A stretch of DNA of 24,836 nt. Source: CAZMCH01 sp964564735 (lineage in GTDB: Bacteria > Poribacteria > DTPJ01). The DNA is taken from positions 1 through 24,836 of the forward strand of contig CAZMCH010000066.1 of NCBI GenBank assembly GCA_964564735.1, written 5' to 3'. This document shows, in pieces, positions 1 to 8,127 of this stretch. A program made the position numbers and the translations under genes. Position 1 is the stretch's first letter. The number at the start of each line of letters is the position of its first letter. The notes beneath the pieces were generated by a model. The model was given only the letters and a program-made list of their open reading frames with translations, had not been told where the DNA came from and made no database searches.

Positions 1-318
1 CTGTGAAGTCAAGCCCATAGTTATTATGGCACAGGCTACTGTCATCATTATATAGACGGTCTTTAATTCTGATGAATTTAATGCGAACCTTTTGTTTATC
101 TTTCCCAAAACGGTATTGACAATCGCAACAATGACAAAAAACATAAAAATTGCGCCAGCAGTGCTGAAATCGATAGACATATACGAACCATGTATTACCA
201 TAAGTCCGTATAAATCACCGACAGTGATCGCCAAAACGCCTAATGCTCCTGTTATTAATGCCCTGAAAGTGAAGGGATTTTTGATATTTGATTTTTCCCA
301 TTGCTTATTTATTGACAT
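1..318 (-). CDS. Multi-pass membrane protein, DUF6785-like, N-terminal fragment (cut by window edge)
   Basis: An open frame of 106 codons runs from an ATG at 318 to the window edge without a stop, so the gene is 3'-truncated here. The protein starts with a short polar segment (MSINKQWEKS), followed by NPFTFRALITGALG and two hydrophobic stretches around residues 20-40 and 50-65. It then has a basic loop and a third segment (SSELKTVYIMMTVACA) near residues 80-100. The order 'F-T-F-R-A-L, two helices, S-S-E-L-hydrophobic' is how I remember the start of large DUF6785/OPT-like membrane proteins of Poribacteria and Planctomycetes; that family match is from memory and not certain. The ATG lies only 4 bases after the stop of the alcohol dehydrogenase gene, so it is probably the last visible member of the sugar operon. 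A transporter role is inference. The plus-strand ORF covering this stretch is a shadow. Confidence 0.7.
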   Translation of the reverse strand, partial: MSINKQWEKSNIKNPFTFRALITGALGVLAITVGDLYGLMVIHGSYMSIDFSTAGAIFMFFVIVAIVNTVLGKINKRFALNSSELKTVYIMMTVACAIITMGLTSQ

Positions 319-322
319 ATTT

Positions 323-1489
323 CTAATAAGCCTCTGTATAAATCCTTATCGCATCTTCTAATTTTAGCTGGATGGGATTATTTTTTAAAAGCCTTGTAAC
401 AGTCATCGCTGATTTTGCCATTCGCTCAATAGCATTAATCGGGATACCTATTTCAGATAACTTAGTTGGGATTTTACACTCGCTAAATAATTGTATAAGC
501 CTTTTTAGACCTTTTTCTGATGTTTCAATATCAGAATTTGCTGGTTCTATTCCCATAGCTAAGGCTATTTGTGCATAGCGTTCTGGCATGGCTGGAAGGT
601 TAAATTTCATTACATGCATAAGCATAAGAGAATTACCTATGCCATGTGGAACATGAAACTCACTACCTAATGGGTATGACAAAGCATGGACAGCACCAGT
701 ATTGACAGGTCCCAGACAAAGACCACCAAACATACTTCCCAAAGCCATTTTTGCCCTAGCTTCTATATCATTTCCATCATCATAGGCACGTTTTAGACTT
801 GGGCTTATAAGCCTTATGCCTTGTAAAGCATAGGTATCTGTTACAGGATGAGCAAAAAGATTAGCATAGCCTTCAATACAATGTATAAGCGCATCCATGC
901 CTGTAGATGCTGTCACATTTGGCGGAACTGAGATTGTTAGCAATGGATCGATATAACTTGCATCAGGAACAAGATAAGGGCTGATAATACCTTTCTTTAT
1001 ATTTTCTTTTTCATCAAGTATTATGGAATTTGGCGATACTTCGCTACCTGTTCCAGCGGTTGTGGGGAAACAAGCAAGATATTTCTTTCTACAAAGCACT
1101 TTTCCAATGCCAAAAGCATCATAAATATCTTGATTACTATCAAGCAATGCTGTAATAGCTTTGGCAACATCAAGGACGCTTCCTCCACCAATGCCAATGA
1201 CCGCATCTGAATTTGATTCTTTACATGCTTTTAGGGCATTATAAAATATCTTTGTTGTTGGTTCTCCATTTATATCATCCCAAATAGAAACAGAGAATCC
1301 TTTTTCTTCTATTGAGTTTATTAAAGGTTGGGCAACAGCTAATATAGGTTTGGCAGTTACTATAAATATTCTTTTAAGACCTGTTGCCAAAAAATCATCA
1401 GCAAACTGAGAAGCGCACCCATTGCCAAAGACAAGTCTTTTCGGTTGTTGCATAGCTATTATTTTTGTGAAATCCACTTCAAAACCCAA
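323..1489 (-). CDS. Iron-containing (group III) alcohol dehydrogenase
   Basis: A 388-residue NAD(P)-dependent, metal-dependent alcohol dehydrogenase of the Fe-ADH superfamily, of normal family length. The N-terminal half is a Rossmann-like dinucleotide domain with the GGGS loop at about 101-104 (GIGGGSVLDVAK). The C-terminal helical domain carries the four metal ligands at the expected spacing: D199 and H203 in GMDALIHCIEGY, H268 in GAVHALSYPLG, and H282 in FHVPHG. The start is a TTG at 1489, supported by a G-rich Shine-Dalgarno (AGGGGG) 8 bases upstream; the next ATG (codon 13) has none. It lies 44 bases after the transporter gene and 4 bases before the next gene. In this operon it could interconvert a sugar-derived aldehyde or ketone and its alcohol; the true substrate cannot be read from the sequence. 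Cytoplasmic. Confidence 0.93.
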   Translation of the reverse strand: MGFEVDFTKIIAMQQPKRLVFGNGCASQFADDFLATGLKRIFIVTAKPILAVAQPLINSIEEKGFSVSIWDDINGEPTTKIFYNALKACKESNSDAVIGIGGGSVLDVAKAITALLDSNQDIYDAFGIGKVLCRKKYLACFPTTAGTGSEVSPNSIILDEKENIKKGIISPYLVPDASYIDPLLTISVPPNVTASTGMDALIHCIEGYANLFAHPVTDTYALQGIRLISPSLKRAYDDGNDIEARAKMALGSMFGGLCLGPVNTGAVHALSYPLGSEFHVPHGIGNSLMLMHVMKFNLPAMPERYAQIALAMGIEPANSDIETSEKGLKRLIQLFSECKIPTKLSEIGIPINAIERMAKSAMTVTRLLKNNPIQLKLEDAIRIYTEAY

Positions 1490-1533
1490 TATTATATCCC
1501 CCTATCTTTTTTAAGAACAGGTTAATTGCTAAC

Positions 1534-2490
1534 TTACAGCTTTTTCTTGAGTAAATTTGTCCCATCAATACCAACTGTAATTATAGATATAGAGGCTAAT
1601 ATTATCCCAAGCCATATCCAAGAAGACAAAGGTTGATGCTGTAAAAAATAAGCAAGTATGGCGACTAATGCGGGCTTAATGAAAAAGATCATCATGCCCC
1701 TTGAAACGCCAGTCCTTGCTAATCCTCTATATAGCCAATAATATCCTAGTCCAACAGTAACTATCGCTAAATATAAAACGAGAATCCACCCAAACGGAGT
1801 AAGAACCTTATAGAAGGTTAAGGTTTCCCCCCAACCTAGCAATGGAACAAATGGAATTATCACAAGCAAACCTATTGACCCACCTATTACTGCGATTGAA
1901 CTTACTGCTAACGCGCTGTATTTCTTTATATAATCACGCACAAGAAAAAAATAGAATGACCATGCTAATACAGCACCAATCATAAACAAATTACCGACAA
2001 AATAATTTGGAAACTGGGGTTCATGGGATTTTGCACCTTTGTTGGTTATAATAACGCAAGCTATGCCAAGAACTACACCAAGAATCCTTGAAAACTTTGG
2101 CTTATCTATGTGCACAATAAGAAAAAGCATAGCAACGATAGCTGGATTTATTGAAAATATAGCCCCACCGATCATACTGCTTGTTAGCATAAGGCTTCTA
2201 TGATAAAAAAGAGATAATCCTGTTGTCCCAATAAGACCAAGTAGGGCAATTCTCCAGCCATCTTGCTTTATTATATCAATCATATCTTTTTTGCCGATAC
2301 GGATAAAAGCAGAAATACCAAGCACAATCCCACCAATGCCGAATCTCAATAGGCTTAGATCAAAGGCAGATATTCCACCTTCTCTTTGAACAAATTGGGA
2401 TACAACCTCAATTGTGCTAAATACCGTAACTGCAAGCATAACAAGCAGGAATCCGCCTAACTGACTATTATCAGATTTTAGATTCCCCAC
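1534..2490 (-). CDS. EamA/DMT-family transporter
   Basis: A 318-residue inner-membrane protein with about ten hydrophobic helices arranged as two EamA repeats. The first half has LRFGIGGIVLGISAF and GLIGTTGLSLFYHRSLMLTS. The second begins near LAWSFYFFLVRDYIKK and includes GLGYYWLYRGLARTGVSRG and a proline/alanine-rich late helix (FFIKPALVAILAYFL). This is the drug/metabolite transporter fold, in which members import or export small metabolites. The start is a GTG at 2490 that overlaps the end of the upstream oxidoreductase gene by 13 bases, so translation is probably coupled; a later ATG at codon 18 would remove the start of helix 1. Its place among sugar-modifying enzymes suggests it moves a substrate or product of this pathway, but direction and ligand are unknown. 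Confidence 0.88.
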   Translation of the reverse strand: MGNLKSDNSQLGGFLLVMLAVTVFSTIEVVSQFVQREGGISAFDLSLLRFGIGGIVLGISAFIRIGKKDMIDIIKQDGWRIALLGLIGTTGLSLFYHRSLMLTSSMIGGAIFSINPAIVAMLFLIVHIDKPKFSRILGVVLGIACVIITNKGAKSHEPQFPNYFVGNLFMIGAVLAWSFYFFLVRDYIKKYSALAVSSIAVIGGSIGLLVIIPFVPLLGWGETLTFYKVLTPFGWILVLYLAIVTVGLGYYWLYRGLARTGVSRGMMIFFIKPALVAILAYFLQHQPLSSWIWLGIILASISIITVGIDGTNLLKKKL

Positions 2491-3701
2491 TTGTCATTAA
2501 TCTCCTTCTGATATGCATCAATTTTGCCTGAAAGTATATCTTCCATTTTTACAGCCTGACCGCAAAATGATGATTCAAAGAACGCTTCTGGAACTGCTTG
2601 TGCCATAAGTCCATCTGTTCCATCAAGTTCAGGTTGGCGGTTTTCTCTTATGGCATTAATGAAATCATAAACCTCAAGCATTACGCCATAATCACCTGTT
2701 AAATTTGCGGGATCAGGGCATACTTCTGGTGGAAAGAATCTTTCTATGGTTTTTTTGTTATTTGCAGATATAAAATCCGCTATAAGTTCCTTTGTTTCCT
2801 TTATTGTGCCATCCCAAAGCTGTAATTGTGGGCTTGTTGGATAGTTGCTTTCGCCATAAATAGAGCCTTTTGTGCCATAATAAACAGTATTGGCAAAATT
2901 TTTGCCGGGCGCAACATGAGTATAGCTCCATGTTCCAATAACACCATTTTTGAATGTAAGGCTTGCTATCGAAGTATCTTCAACAGTCTGTTGTCTTGGA
3001 TTACCATCAGCGTCTTTATGCCTCATCTTGGCAAAGTTTCTTGTGTTTGCATATATCGTGTCAACCTCACCAAAGATATAGATTAGTAAGTCTGCATAAT
3101 GGACACCCCAATCAAATATCGGTCCTCCGCCACCTGTTAGTTTTTCGCTTCGCCATGTGAAAGGATGCCCAGATATATCAATATTTGGGTCTGTCTTTGA
3201 ACCGAATATCCCTTGAGCAAAGAACATTCTTGGCGTGCCGATAATATCGTTATGAACCGCCCATGCAACTATTCTCGGACCCATCCATCTTCTAACCTGT
3301 TCTGCAACTGCAAGGATTTTGTTATTTTGTTTTGCAGATTCGATCATCTTTTTTGTTGCTTTAATAGTAACACCCAAAGGCTTTTCTACAATAGCATTGA
3401 CTCCCGATTCAAAGCAAGTAATAGCGCATGTATGATGTAAATAATGGGGAGTGCATATATCAGCCCCATCAAGTTCCTGTTCATTGATCATCTTTTCATA
3501 ATCGCTGTATATAATAGGTTTTGGCGAAGCCTGAACTTTGTCTATCGCTTCCGCAAACCTTGCGGTATTTTGCTCAACAGGGTCAGCAAGCGCAACTATA
3601 TCAAATGTATCAATGCCTTTGCGTTTAAGTTCCAAATATCCGCTCAAATGCGCCCCTGCCATTCCTCCACAGCCTATAAAGGCAAGTCTTACTTTTGACA
3701 T
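2478..3701 (-). CDS. Gfo/Idh/MocA-family NAD(P)-dependent oxidoreductase (first copy)
   Basis: A 407-residue cytoplasmic oxidoreductase of the glucose-fructose oxidoreductase/inositol dehydrogenase family. The Rossmann fold starts at residue 5 (RLAFIGCGGMAGAH). The family lysine is in EKP at about 106-108 (IVEKPLG). The C-terminal alpha/beta domain has GGGPIFDWGVHYADL near 191-205, keeping the usual Asp (D197) and His (H201) next to the sugar site. I place the start at the ATG at 3701, 7 bases after GGAG; an in-frame TTG three bases further upstream (3704) would add one residue. At just over 400 residues it is a little longer than simple inositol dehydrogenases. Members oxidise a ring or chain hydroxyl of a sugar or cyclitol. 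Neighbours (isomerase-like protein, second Gfo/Idh, beta-galactosidase) support sugar catabolism, with the exact sugar unknown. Confidence 0.93.
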   Translation of the reverse strand: MSKVRLAFIGCGGMAGAHLSGYLELKRKGIDTFDIVALADPVEQNTARFAEAIDKVQASPKPIIYSDYEKMINEQELDGADICTPHYLHHTCAITCFESGVNAIVEKPLGVTIKATKKMIESAKQNNKILAVAEQVRRWMGPRIVAWAVHNDIIGTPRMFFAQGIFGSKTDPNIDISGHPFTWRSEKLTGGGGPIFDWGVHYADLLIYIFGEVDTIYANTRNFAKMRHKDADGNPRQQTVEDTSIASLTFKNGVIGTWSYTHVAPGKNFANTVYYGTKGSIYGESNYPTSPQLQLWDGTIKETKELIADFISANNKKTIERFFPPEVCPDPANLTGDYGVMLEVYDFINAIRENRQPELDGTDGLMAQAVPEAFFESSFCGQAVKMEDILSGKIDAYQKEINDKWGI

Positions 3702-3728
3702 CAAATTTCTCCTTTTTTATCAGCTTTA

Positions 3729-4487
3729 TTAAGCCTGCATTATATAGCCTTTAAGCCTTTTTGCGGTCTCAATTAAAACATCTTCGGGCAGATCAACACC
3801 TTTGATTATCTCAAGCGAATAGTAACCATTATAGTTGATTTTTTTCATCAGCTTTGAAAGGTGCAATATATTGTCATTATTTGCATCAAGGACTTCATCA
3901 TGGACGTGAAAATGCCTTAAATGTGATTTTAGTGTATTAAAAGTCAGATCATCCATTTCTGAGTAATTCCAAAGGACACCGAAATTTGAAGTTTTGACAC
4001 GTTTTATAACCTCAGAAGCCTCGATAGCGCCTTTTATGATGTCATGCCCGCATTCGAGCATAGGAGTAACACCGGAGCCTTTTGCATAATCCCCTACCTC
4101 GTCAAAAGCCTCTGCAATATAGCTTGCAGATTCTTCTGTCAGTTTTGGTATACCTCCGCCTGCAAACATTCTAACGACTTTTGCACCGAGATCAGCCGCA
4201 AGATCAAGATTAACTTTGGCATAATCAATATTTTCTCTGCGCTCTGCTGGATCGGCAAAACCATATTGTATTGATGTTGCCACACATGGAATTTCAATTC
4301 CTGTTTCTCCAAAGAGATTCCTTACATATTTTCGTCTCTCTGAAGATGATTTTGACGAAACATCATGTTTATGCCCTTCGTCAACACGAATCTCAACACC
4401 ATCATAGTTAGCATCTTTGGCAAATTTTGCTATCTTTTCTATCTCCCAAGTTGGACAAACAAAGGTCATAAAGCTAAGTTTTATCAT
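3729..4487 (-). CDS. Sugar phosphate isomerase/epimerase (xylose isomerase-like TIM barrel)
   Basis: A 252-residue protein of the AP-endonuclease-2/xylose-isomerase-like TIM-barrel family, which includes IolE-, IolI- and hydroxypyruvate-isomerase-type enzymes. It opens with KLSFMTFVCPTWEIEKIAKFAK and DGVEIR (strand 2). Candidate metal and active-site residues at usual places are E145 in PMLECGHD, W173-N174 in VLWNYSE, H194 and H196 in HFHVHDE, and E226 in YYSLEIIKG. The ATG at 4487 follows a strong GGAGG 7 bases upstream. It sits 14 bases after one Gfo/Idh/MocA gene and 24 bases before another, a classic arrangement in which a keto-sugar made by the oxidoreductase is isomerised, epimerised or dehydrated. 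The particular reaction (epimerase, dehydratase or 3-keto-glycoside lyase) cannot be decided from sequence. Confidence 0.9.
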   Translation of the reverse strand: MIKLSFMTFVCPTWEIEKIAKFAKDANYDGVEIRVDEGHKHDVSSKSSSERRKYVRNLFGETGIEIPCVATSIQYGFADPAERRENIDYAKVNLDLAADLGAKVVRMFAGGGIPKLTEESASYIAEAFDEVGDYAKGSGVTPMLECGHDIIKGAIEASEVIKRVKTSNFGVLWNYSEMDDLTFNTLKSHLRHFHVHDEVLDANNDNILHLSKLMKKINYNGYYSLEIIKGVDLPEDVLIETAKRLKGYIMQA

Positions 4488-4501
4488 TTTATTGCCTCCA
4501 T

Positions 4502-5557
4502 TTATGAAATAAAAACAGCCTGATTTTTTCCTGAAGACTCATATATAGCATCAGTGATTTTTTGCATAACAAGGGCTTGCTCAAGGGTCGTTTTTGGCTT
4601 TTTGCCTTCACGAATAGCATAGACAAAGTTTTCAAGAACGCCTTCGCTTGGCTCTGGATCGCCTTCCTGCCAAATAGGCTCTGATATGATCCCTTTCCCT
4701 TGAATGAATCTATCTAATATTACAGCATTAGGTTTGCCTTTTTGAGGAGTCATAGGCAGATGTAGTGTTCCCTCCTCTCCGATAATTTCCCATGCCTGAT
4801 CTGTTGTTGCGCTAGTAAATTCACCTCTTTCCATAGTCAGTACAATATCATCATCACACAGGATAAACGCCGTATAATGTGAATCTGCGTCAGAATTAGG
4901 GGCAACATAAGCAGACATCTTATCAGCAACAAGCCACCATTTTGCTAATAAGACTCGTGGTTTCAGTTGCCATCCTGTAATTTGCATCATATAATCAAGA
5001 TCATAGCAACTCCAATTAACCAATATCCCACCACCATTCAACTTCATACTTTGCCTCCAAGGCGGTGGATTATCGCTTGGATTTGCAGGGGTTGATAAAA
5101 TCGCCCTGAACCTAACAGAACGCAATTTTCCCAGAACACCAGACTCAACACATTTTCTTGCAGATTCCGCATGACCGCTGAAAGCGTTTCTAGGTGAACA
5201 GCAAGCAACAACAAGATCGCCTCTCATGGCAATCATTTTTTCTATTTCTGCGCAATTACTCGCCGCAGGCTTTTCATTGATGACATGCTTTCCCTTTTCC
5301 AATGCCTTATATGCAATCGGTATCCTAACACCAGCTGGCATTGCCAAAGCGACAGCTTCTATACTATCATCATTAAGCAAATCATCTTCATTTGTATAAT
5401 ATTTGGGAATGCCATATTTTTCTGCCATAGACTTTGCGCGTTCTTCAACTATATCTGCAACCGCTACCAATTCTGCCAATGGTGATTTTGTAGCATCATT
5501 TACATGATGATTGCCGATAACTCCACATCCAATTACGCCCATTTTTATAGGCTTCAT
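4502..5557 (-). CDS. Gfo/Idh/MocA-family oxidoreductase (second copy, altered active-site motif)
   Basis: A 351-residue member of the same superfamily as the gene at 2478-3701 but clearly a different subfamily. The N-terminal Rossmann motif is IKMGVIGCGVIGNHH, with the family EKP at about 95-97 (HVINEKPAAS). In the C-terminal domain the segment usually read as GGG..D.G.H..D is here NGGGILVNWSCYDLDY. The usual Asp is replaced by Asn and the usual His by Tyr, while the later Asp is kept. It may therefore belong to a subfamily with another proton relay, or act on a different substrate from its neighbour. The start is an ATG at 5557 preceded by an excellent AGGAGG at 8 bases. It is 14 bases upstream of the isomerase gene. 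Cytoplasmic sugar or cyclitol dehydrogenase is the best call. Confidence 0.9.
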   Translation of the reverse strand: MKPIKMGVIGCGVIGNHHVNDATKSPLAELVAVADIVEERAKSMAEKYGIPKYYTNEDDLLNDDSIEAVALAMPAGVRIPIAYKALEKGKHVINEKPAASNCAEIEKMIAMRGDLVVACCSPRNAFSGHAESARKCVESGVLGKLRSVRFRAILSTPANPSDNPPPWRQSMKLNGGGILVNWSCYDLDYMMQITGWQLKPRVLLAKWWLVADKMSAYVAPNSDADSHYTAFILCDDDIVLTMERGEFTSATTDQAWEIIGEEGTLHLPMTPQKGKPNAVILDRFIQGKGIISEPIWQEGDPEPSEGVLENFVYAIREGKKPKTTLEQALVMQKITDAIYESSGKNQAVFIS

Positions 5558-5572
5558 ATTATTTTCCTCCTA

Positions 5573-5762
5573 TTAGCTTTTTATATCAATACAAGCCTTT
5601 TCTAAACGAACCAATGCTTCGTTAATATCTTCGTTTTTATGGCTATAATTAACGTAAGGAATATCATATAGCGATATACCATTGCGTTATGCTGACATGT
5701 GCTTGATCCCCCATAATATTATTTAGGCGTTTTGTCCACTCCTCTGCTCTCGTTTCTGACAT
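5573..5762 (-). pseudogene. Short frameshifted gene remnant between GH42 and Gfo/Idh genes
   Basis: A good start exists: an ATG at 5762, 6 bases after the GH42 stop, with GGAG in the end of that gene. It reads MSETRAEEWTKRLNNIMGDQ and continues to a TGA after about 32 codons. In the next frame the reading continues without a stop as SLYDIPYVNYSHKNEDINEA to a TAA at 5573-5575, just before the Shine-Dalgarno of the next gene. The 190-base span is one base more than a multiple of three, so one indel would join the two into a roughly 62-residue protein filling the whole gap. The second part resembles the last helix-strand of class III (GSAM-like) aminotransferases (PYVNYSH..EDI..A), so this may be an internally deleted aminotransferase. 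It could also be a small intact gene hit by a sequencing error. Function not recognised. Confidence 0.5.
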
Positions 5763-5768
5763 AGCCAA

Positions 5769-7820
5769 TTACTCCTCGCTTTTGATTATAATAACATCAT
5801 TTTTATCTAGCTCCATTGGAACTCCTCCCATTTTACCAGATATAAGATCAACACCTTTTGGAGTATAATATAAATCTGCTTCGTAATCTTTGTGATTAAT
5901 AAAGAACCACAATTTTTTGCCATTGCCTTTTCTTATGACTACTTCAACATCATTAGGAGAATCACTCCATAATGTTTTTACTCCTGCATCTCTTAACCAT
6001 ATATTAAGAAAAGCATTAACAACTGACTCTGTAAGATAAGTGCCTACATAATAAACTTTGCCAGAGCCTATGTTATTGCAGGTTATTGCAGGAAGATCAG
6101 TTATATGCCTTCCATTCCAAGTAGCGACAACTTCTGCAGATTCAGGTCTTAAAACTTCATACCAATATTCAATAGGAACTCTATCATTATCTGTTTTTAT
6201 TTTAATAGGACGATTAATTAGATCGTTGCATCTGCTATATTCTTCAACAGCTATACCACATAACTTTCTCAATAGTCCCGGTGGAGTATCTGAAATTACC
6301 CTATTATCGATATTTTTTGTTCCAGTTCTTGCCCCGATGACAAGAATCCCTCCGTTGTTAACAAAATTTTCGAGGTTTGGTAGCCATTCTGGCTTTATGA
6401 TAGTCCAATGGGGTATAAAATAAAGTTTTATATCTGAAAGATCATCAGACGGATGAACACATCCTATCGCAATTCTTTTATCAAAGCATTTAGCATGTAT
6501 TATTTCTGCTATATTGTCAGGTGAGGGCAATCCCATCGTCATTGTTTGATGAGCATCGTTATTATCAAAATCAGCAGTAGCGACAGCAACTTCTATCATT
6601 ACACTTGTTCCCAAGATTTCAGGGGCGATGCGAGCAAGTTCATTGCCTAATTGTTTTATTTCATTATAACGTCTTCTGGGTATATTGTCATGATCCAAAA
6701 TACCGCACCAATATTCTTCAGCACCAAATCTGCATGTTCGCCATCTGAAATAAAGCAAGCTATCCGCACCGCGAGCTATTGATGTATATGTCATGCGTCT
6801 TATTTCGCCCGGCTCTGGATTATCATGGAAATAATTTCCCTGTCCACCGGGTCCGCTTTGTTGTTCGGGTATGATAAAGTTTCCTGACCATGACCTTGCT
6901 CGATCCAGATTAAAAGCATGTGAATATCGACGATAGCCTGAATCATAACTAAACTGTGGATATGAATCAAAGCCAAGCATATCAAGGTCTTGTGTAAATG
7001 TGCCTCGATAGTCGATATGTGAGAACAATCCATTATGAAAGATAAACCATTTTGGCTGTATATTTCGCAGAATCTCTATTTGATCATGTTGAAAAATTGT
7101 AACTGCATAGGAAAGATAGCGATAATAATCCAGTTGTTGTGATGGATTTACATAAGCTGGTTTACTTTGGCGTGGGGTCATTATTTCATCAAAAGAGGTA
7201 TAATTCTGAGACCAAAAATCCGTTCCCCAAGCATTATTAAGGTTTTCGATATTATCATATTTTTCTTTTAGAAATATGCGATAACCTTTTTGACAGCTTT
7301 CACAATGACACTCAGAAAAATGGCAATTAAATTCATTGTCCGTTTGCCATCCAACTACATTTGAATTGCCAGCGAAATGCTCTGCCATAGCTTTTGTAAT
7401 GGATTGCGAATACTGCCTAAATAATGGATTTGAATGGCAACAATGCTGTCTTGAACCGTGCTGCATTGCGATACCATCAGCATTGATGCGTAAAATTTCT
7501 GGATGTTTCATCGTAAGCCATCTCGGAGGGGTAGCTGTTGGTGTGCAAAGAATTGTAGAAATACCATCTTTCCCTAATCCTTCGATAGCTTTATCAAACA
7601 AACTGAAGTCATATTTGGATTCCTCTGGCTCCATCCTAAACCATGCAAATTCACCCATACGAACAACGTTCATACCAGCTTCGCGCATTAGCTTAGGATC
7701 AAACTGAATTGTTGCTTCGTCCCAGTGTTCTGGATAATAAGCGCAACCATACCAAAATTTATCAAAACTTGCGGGACGATTATGAGATAGAACTTTTTGA
7801 TTATTTGATGGTATTGACAT
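5769..7820 (-). CDS. GH42 beta-galactosidase
   Basis: A 683-residue glycoside hydrolase of family 42, of typical length (about 650-700). Domain A is the catalytic TIM barrel. It starts with FWYGCAYYPEHWDE (about 22-35) and contains the acid/base Glu in GWQTDNEF (E163) and the nucleophile Glu in IIPEQQSGP (E319). The cysteine cluster that binds zinc in several GH42 enzymes is present as CC at 127-128 and C.C..C at 171, 173 and 176. Domain B (Rossmann-like trimerisation) follows from about residue 400, and a small beta domain closes the protein. There is no signal peptide, so it acts in the cytoplasm on imported galactosides. The ATG at 7820 has GGGGAG upstream. It is the first gene of the operon and probably releases the sugar that the downstream oxidoreductases process; some family members cleave alpha-L-arabinopyranosides instead. 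Confidence 0.95.
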   Translation of the reverse strand: MSIPSNNQKVLSHNRPASFDKFWYGCAYYPEHWDEATIQFDPKLMREAGMNVVRMGEFAWFRMEPEESKYDFSLFDKAIEGLGKDGISTILCTPTATPPRWLTMKHPEILRINADGIAMQHGSRQHCCHSNPLFRQYSQSITKAMAEHFAGNSNVVGWQTDNEFNCHFSECHCESCQKGYRIFLKEKYDNIENLNNAWGTDFWSQNYTSFDEIMTPRQSKPAYVNPSQQLDYYRYLSYAVTIFQHDQIEILRNIQPKWFIFHNGLFSHIDYRGTFTQDLDMLGFDSYPQFSYDSGYRRYSHAFNLDRARSWSGNFIIPEQQSGPGGQGNYFHDNPEPGEIRRMTYTSIARGADSLLYFRWRTCRFGAEEYWCGILDHDNIPRRRYNEIKQLGNELARIAPEILGTSVMIEVAVATADFDNNDAHQTMTMGLPSPDNIAEIIHAKCFDKRIAIGCVHPSDDLSDIKLYFIPHWTIIKPEWLPNLENFVNNGGILVIGARTGTKNIDNRVISDTPPGLLRKLCGIAVEEYSRCNDLINRPIKIKTDNDRVPIEYWYEVLRPESAEVVATWNGRHITDLPAITCNNIGSGKVYYVGTYLTESVVNAFLNIWLRDAGVKTLWSDSPNDVEVVIRKGNGKKLWFFINHKDYEADLYYTPKGVDLISGKMGGVPMELDKNDVIIIKSEE

Positions 7821-7876
7821 ATTTTGCTCCCCTTTTGAGACATTTTTATATGATACATTTAATATGAAATGGTCCT

Positions 7877-7915
7877 TGAAATTCTCCCTTTACCAAAGGG
7901 AGAATTAGAGGGATT
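7877..7915. repeat. 39-nt dispersed hairpin repeat, copy A (perfect stem)
   Basis: This segment contains a perfect 11-bp inverted repeat (ATTCTCCCTTT at 7881-7891 and its complement at 7895-7905) with a 3-base loop, followed by AGAGGGATT. The same 39-nt pattern recurs at 23409-23447 with six substitutions and no gap (33/39 identical by hand alignment). Here it lies in the predicted 5' leader of the GH42 operon, between its promoter and the ATG at 7820. Similar 'CTCCCTTT..AAAGGGAG' sequences are common as small dispersed repeats in bacterial genomes. No T-run follows on either strand, so a terminator role is not supported. Confidence 0.65.
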
Positions 7916-8020
7916 CTCTGGTAATATTACTTAAAATATAAATTCACTGGCTCAAAATAATTCCACATCAAAATTGTGATCTATCTTTATCTTTAAGCTA
8001 TTTTCCTCAAATTCCATGTC

Positions 8021-8049
8021 ATATTAGCAAAACTAATTTATATCGTCAA
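8021..8049 (-). promoter_or_regulatory. Predicted sigma70 promoter of the sugar operon
   Basis: On the minus strand TTGACG (8049-8044) is separated by 17 bases from TAATAT (8026-8021), a good sigma70-type match. Transcription would begin near 8014, giving a leader of roughly 190 bases before the GH42 ATG at 7820; that leader includes the hairpin repeat at 7877-7915. The promoter is back to back with the B12 promoter at 8065-8093, only 15 bases apart. Regulator sites were not recognised. Confidence 0.6.
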
Positions 8050-8064
8050 TATACTATTTTGTTA

Positions 8065-8093
8065 TTGACATAATATTTAAAATAGTTTAGAAT
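8065..8093 (+). promoter_or_regulatory. Predicted sigma70 promoter of the B12 uptake operon
   Basis: A perfect TTGACA (8065-8070) is followed after 17 bases by TAGAAT (8088-8093), one base off the TATAAT consensus. The start point would be near 8100, about 30 bases before the cobalamin riboswitch, exactly where a riboswitch-controlled leader should begin. Confidence 0.75.
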
Positions 8094-8127
8094 GATATTG
8101 TCCTAAAATTGAATAGTGATCATATAC

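Noticed and set aside
92..361. 89-codon plus-strand frame at the left edge
   Set aside because: It is antisense to the membrane-protein fragment (1-318) and to the end of the Fe-ADH gene, and has no Shine-Dalgarno.
7877..7905. Hairpin read as a transcription terminator
   Set aside because: No T-run follows on either strand and it lies in the leader of an operon; a dispersed repeat explains it better.
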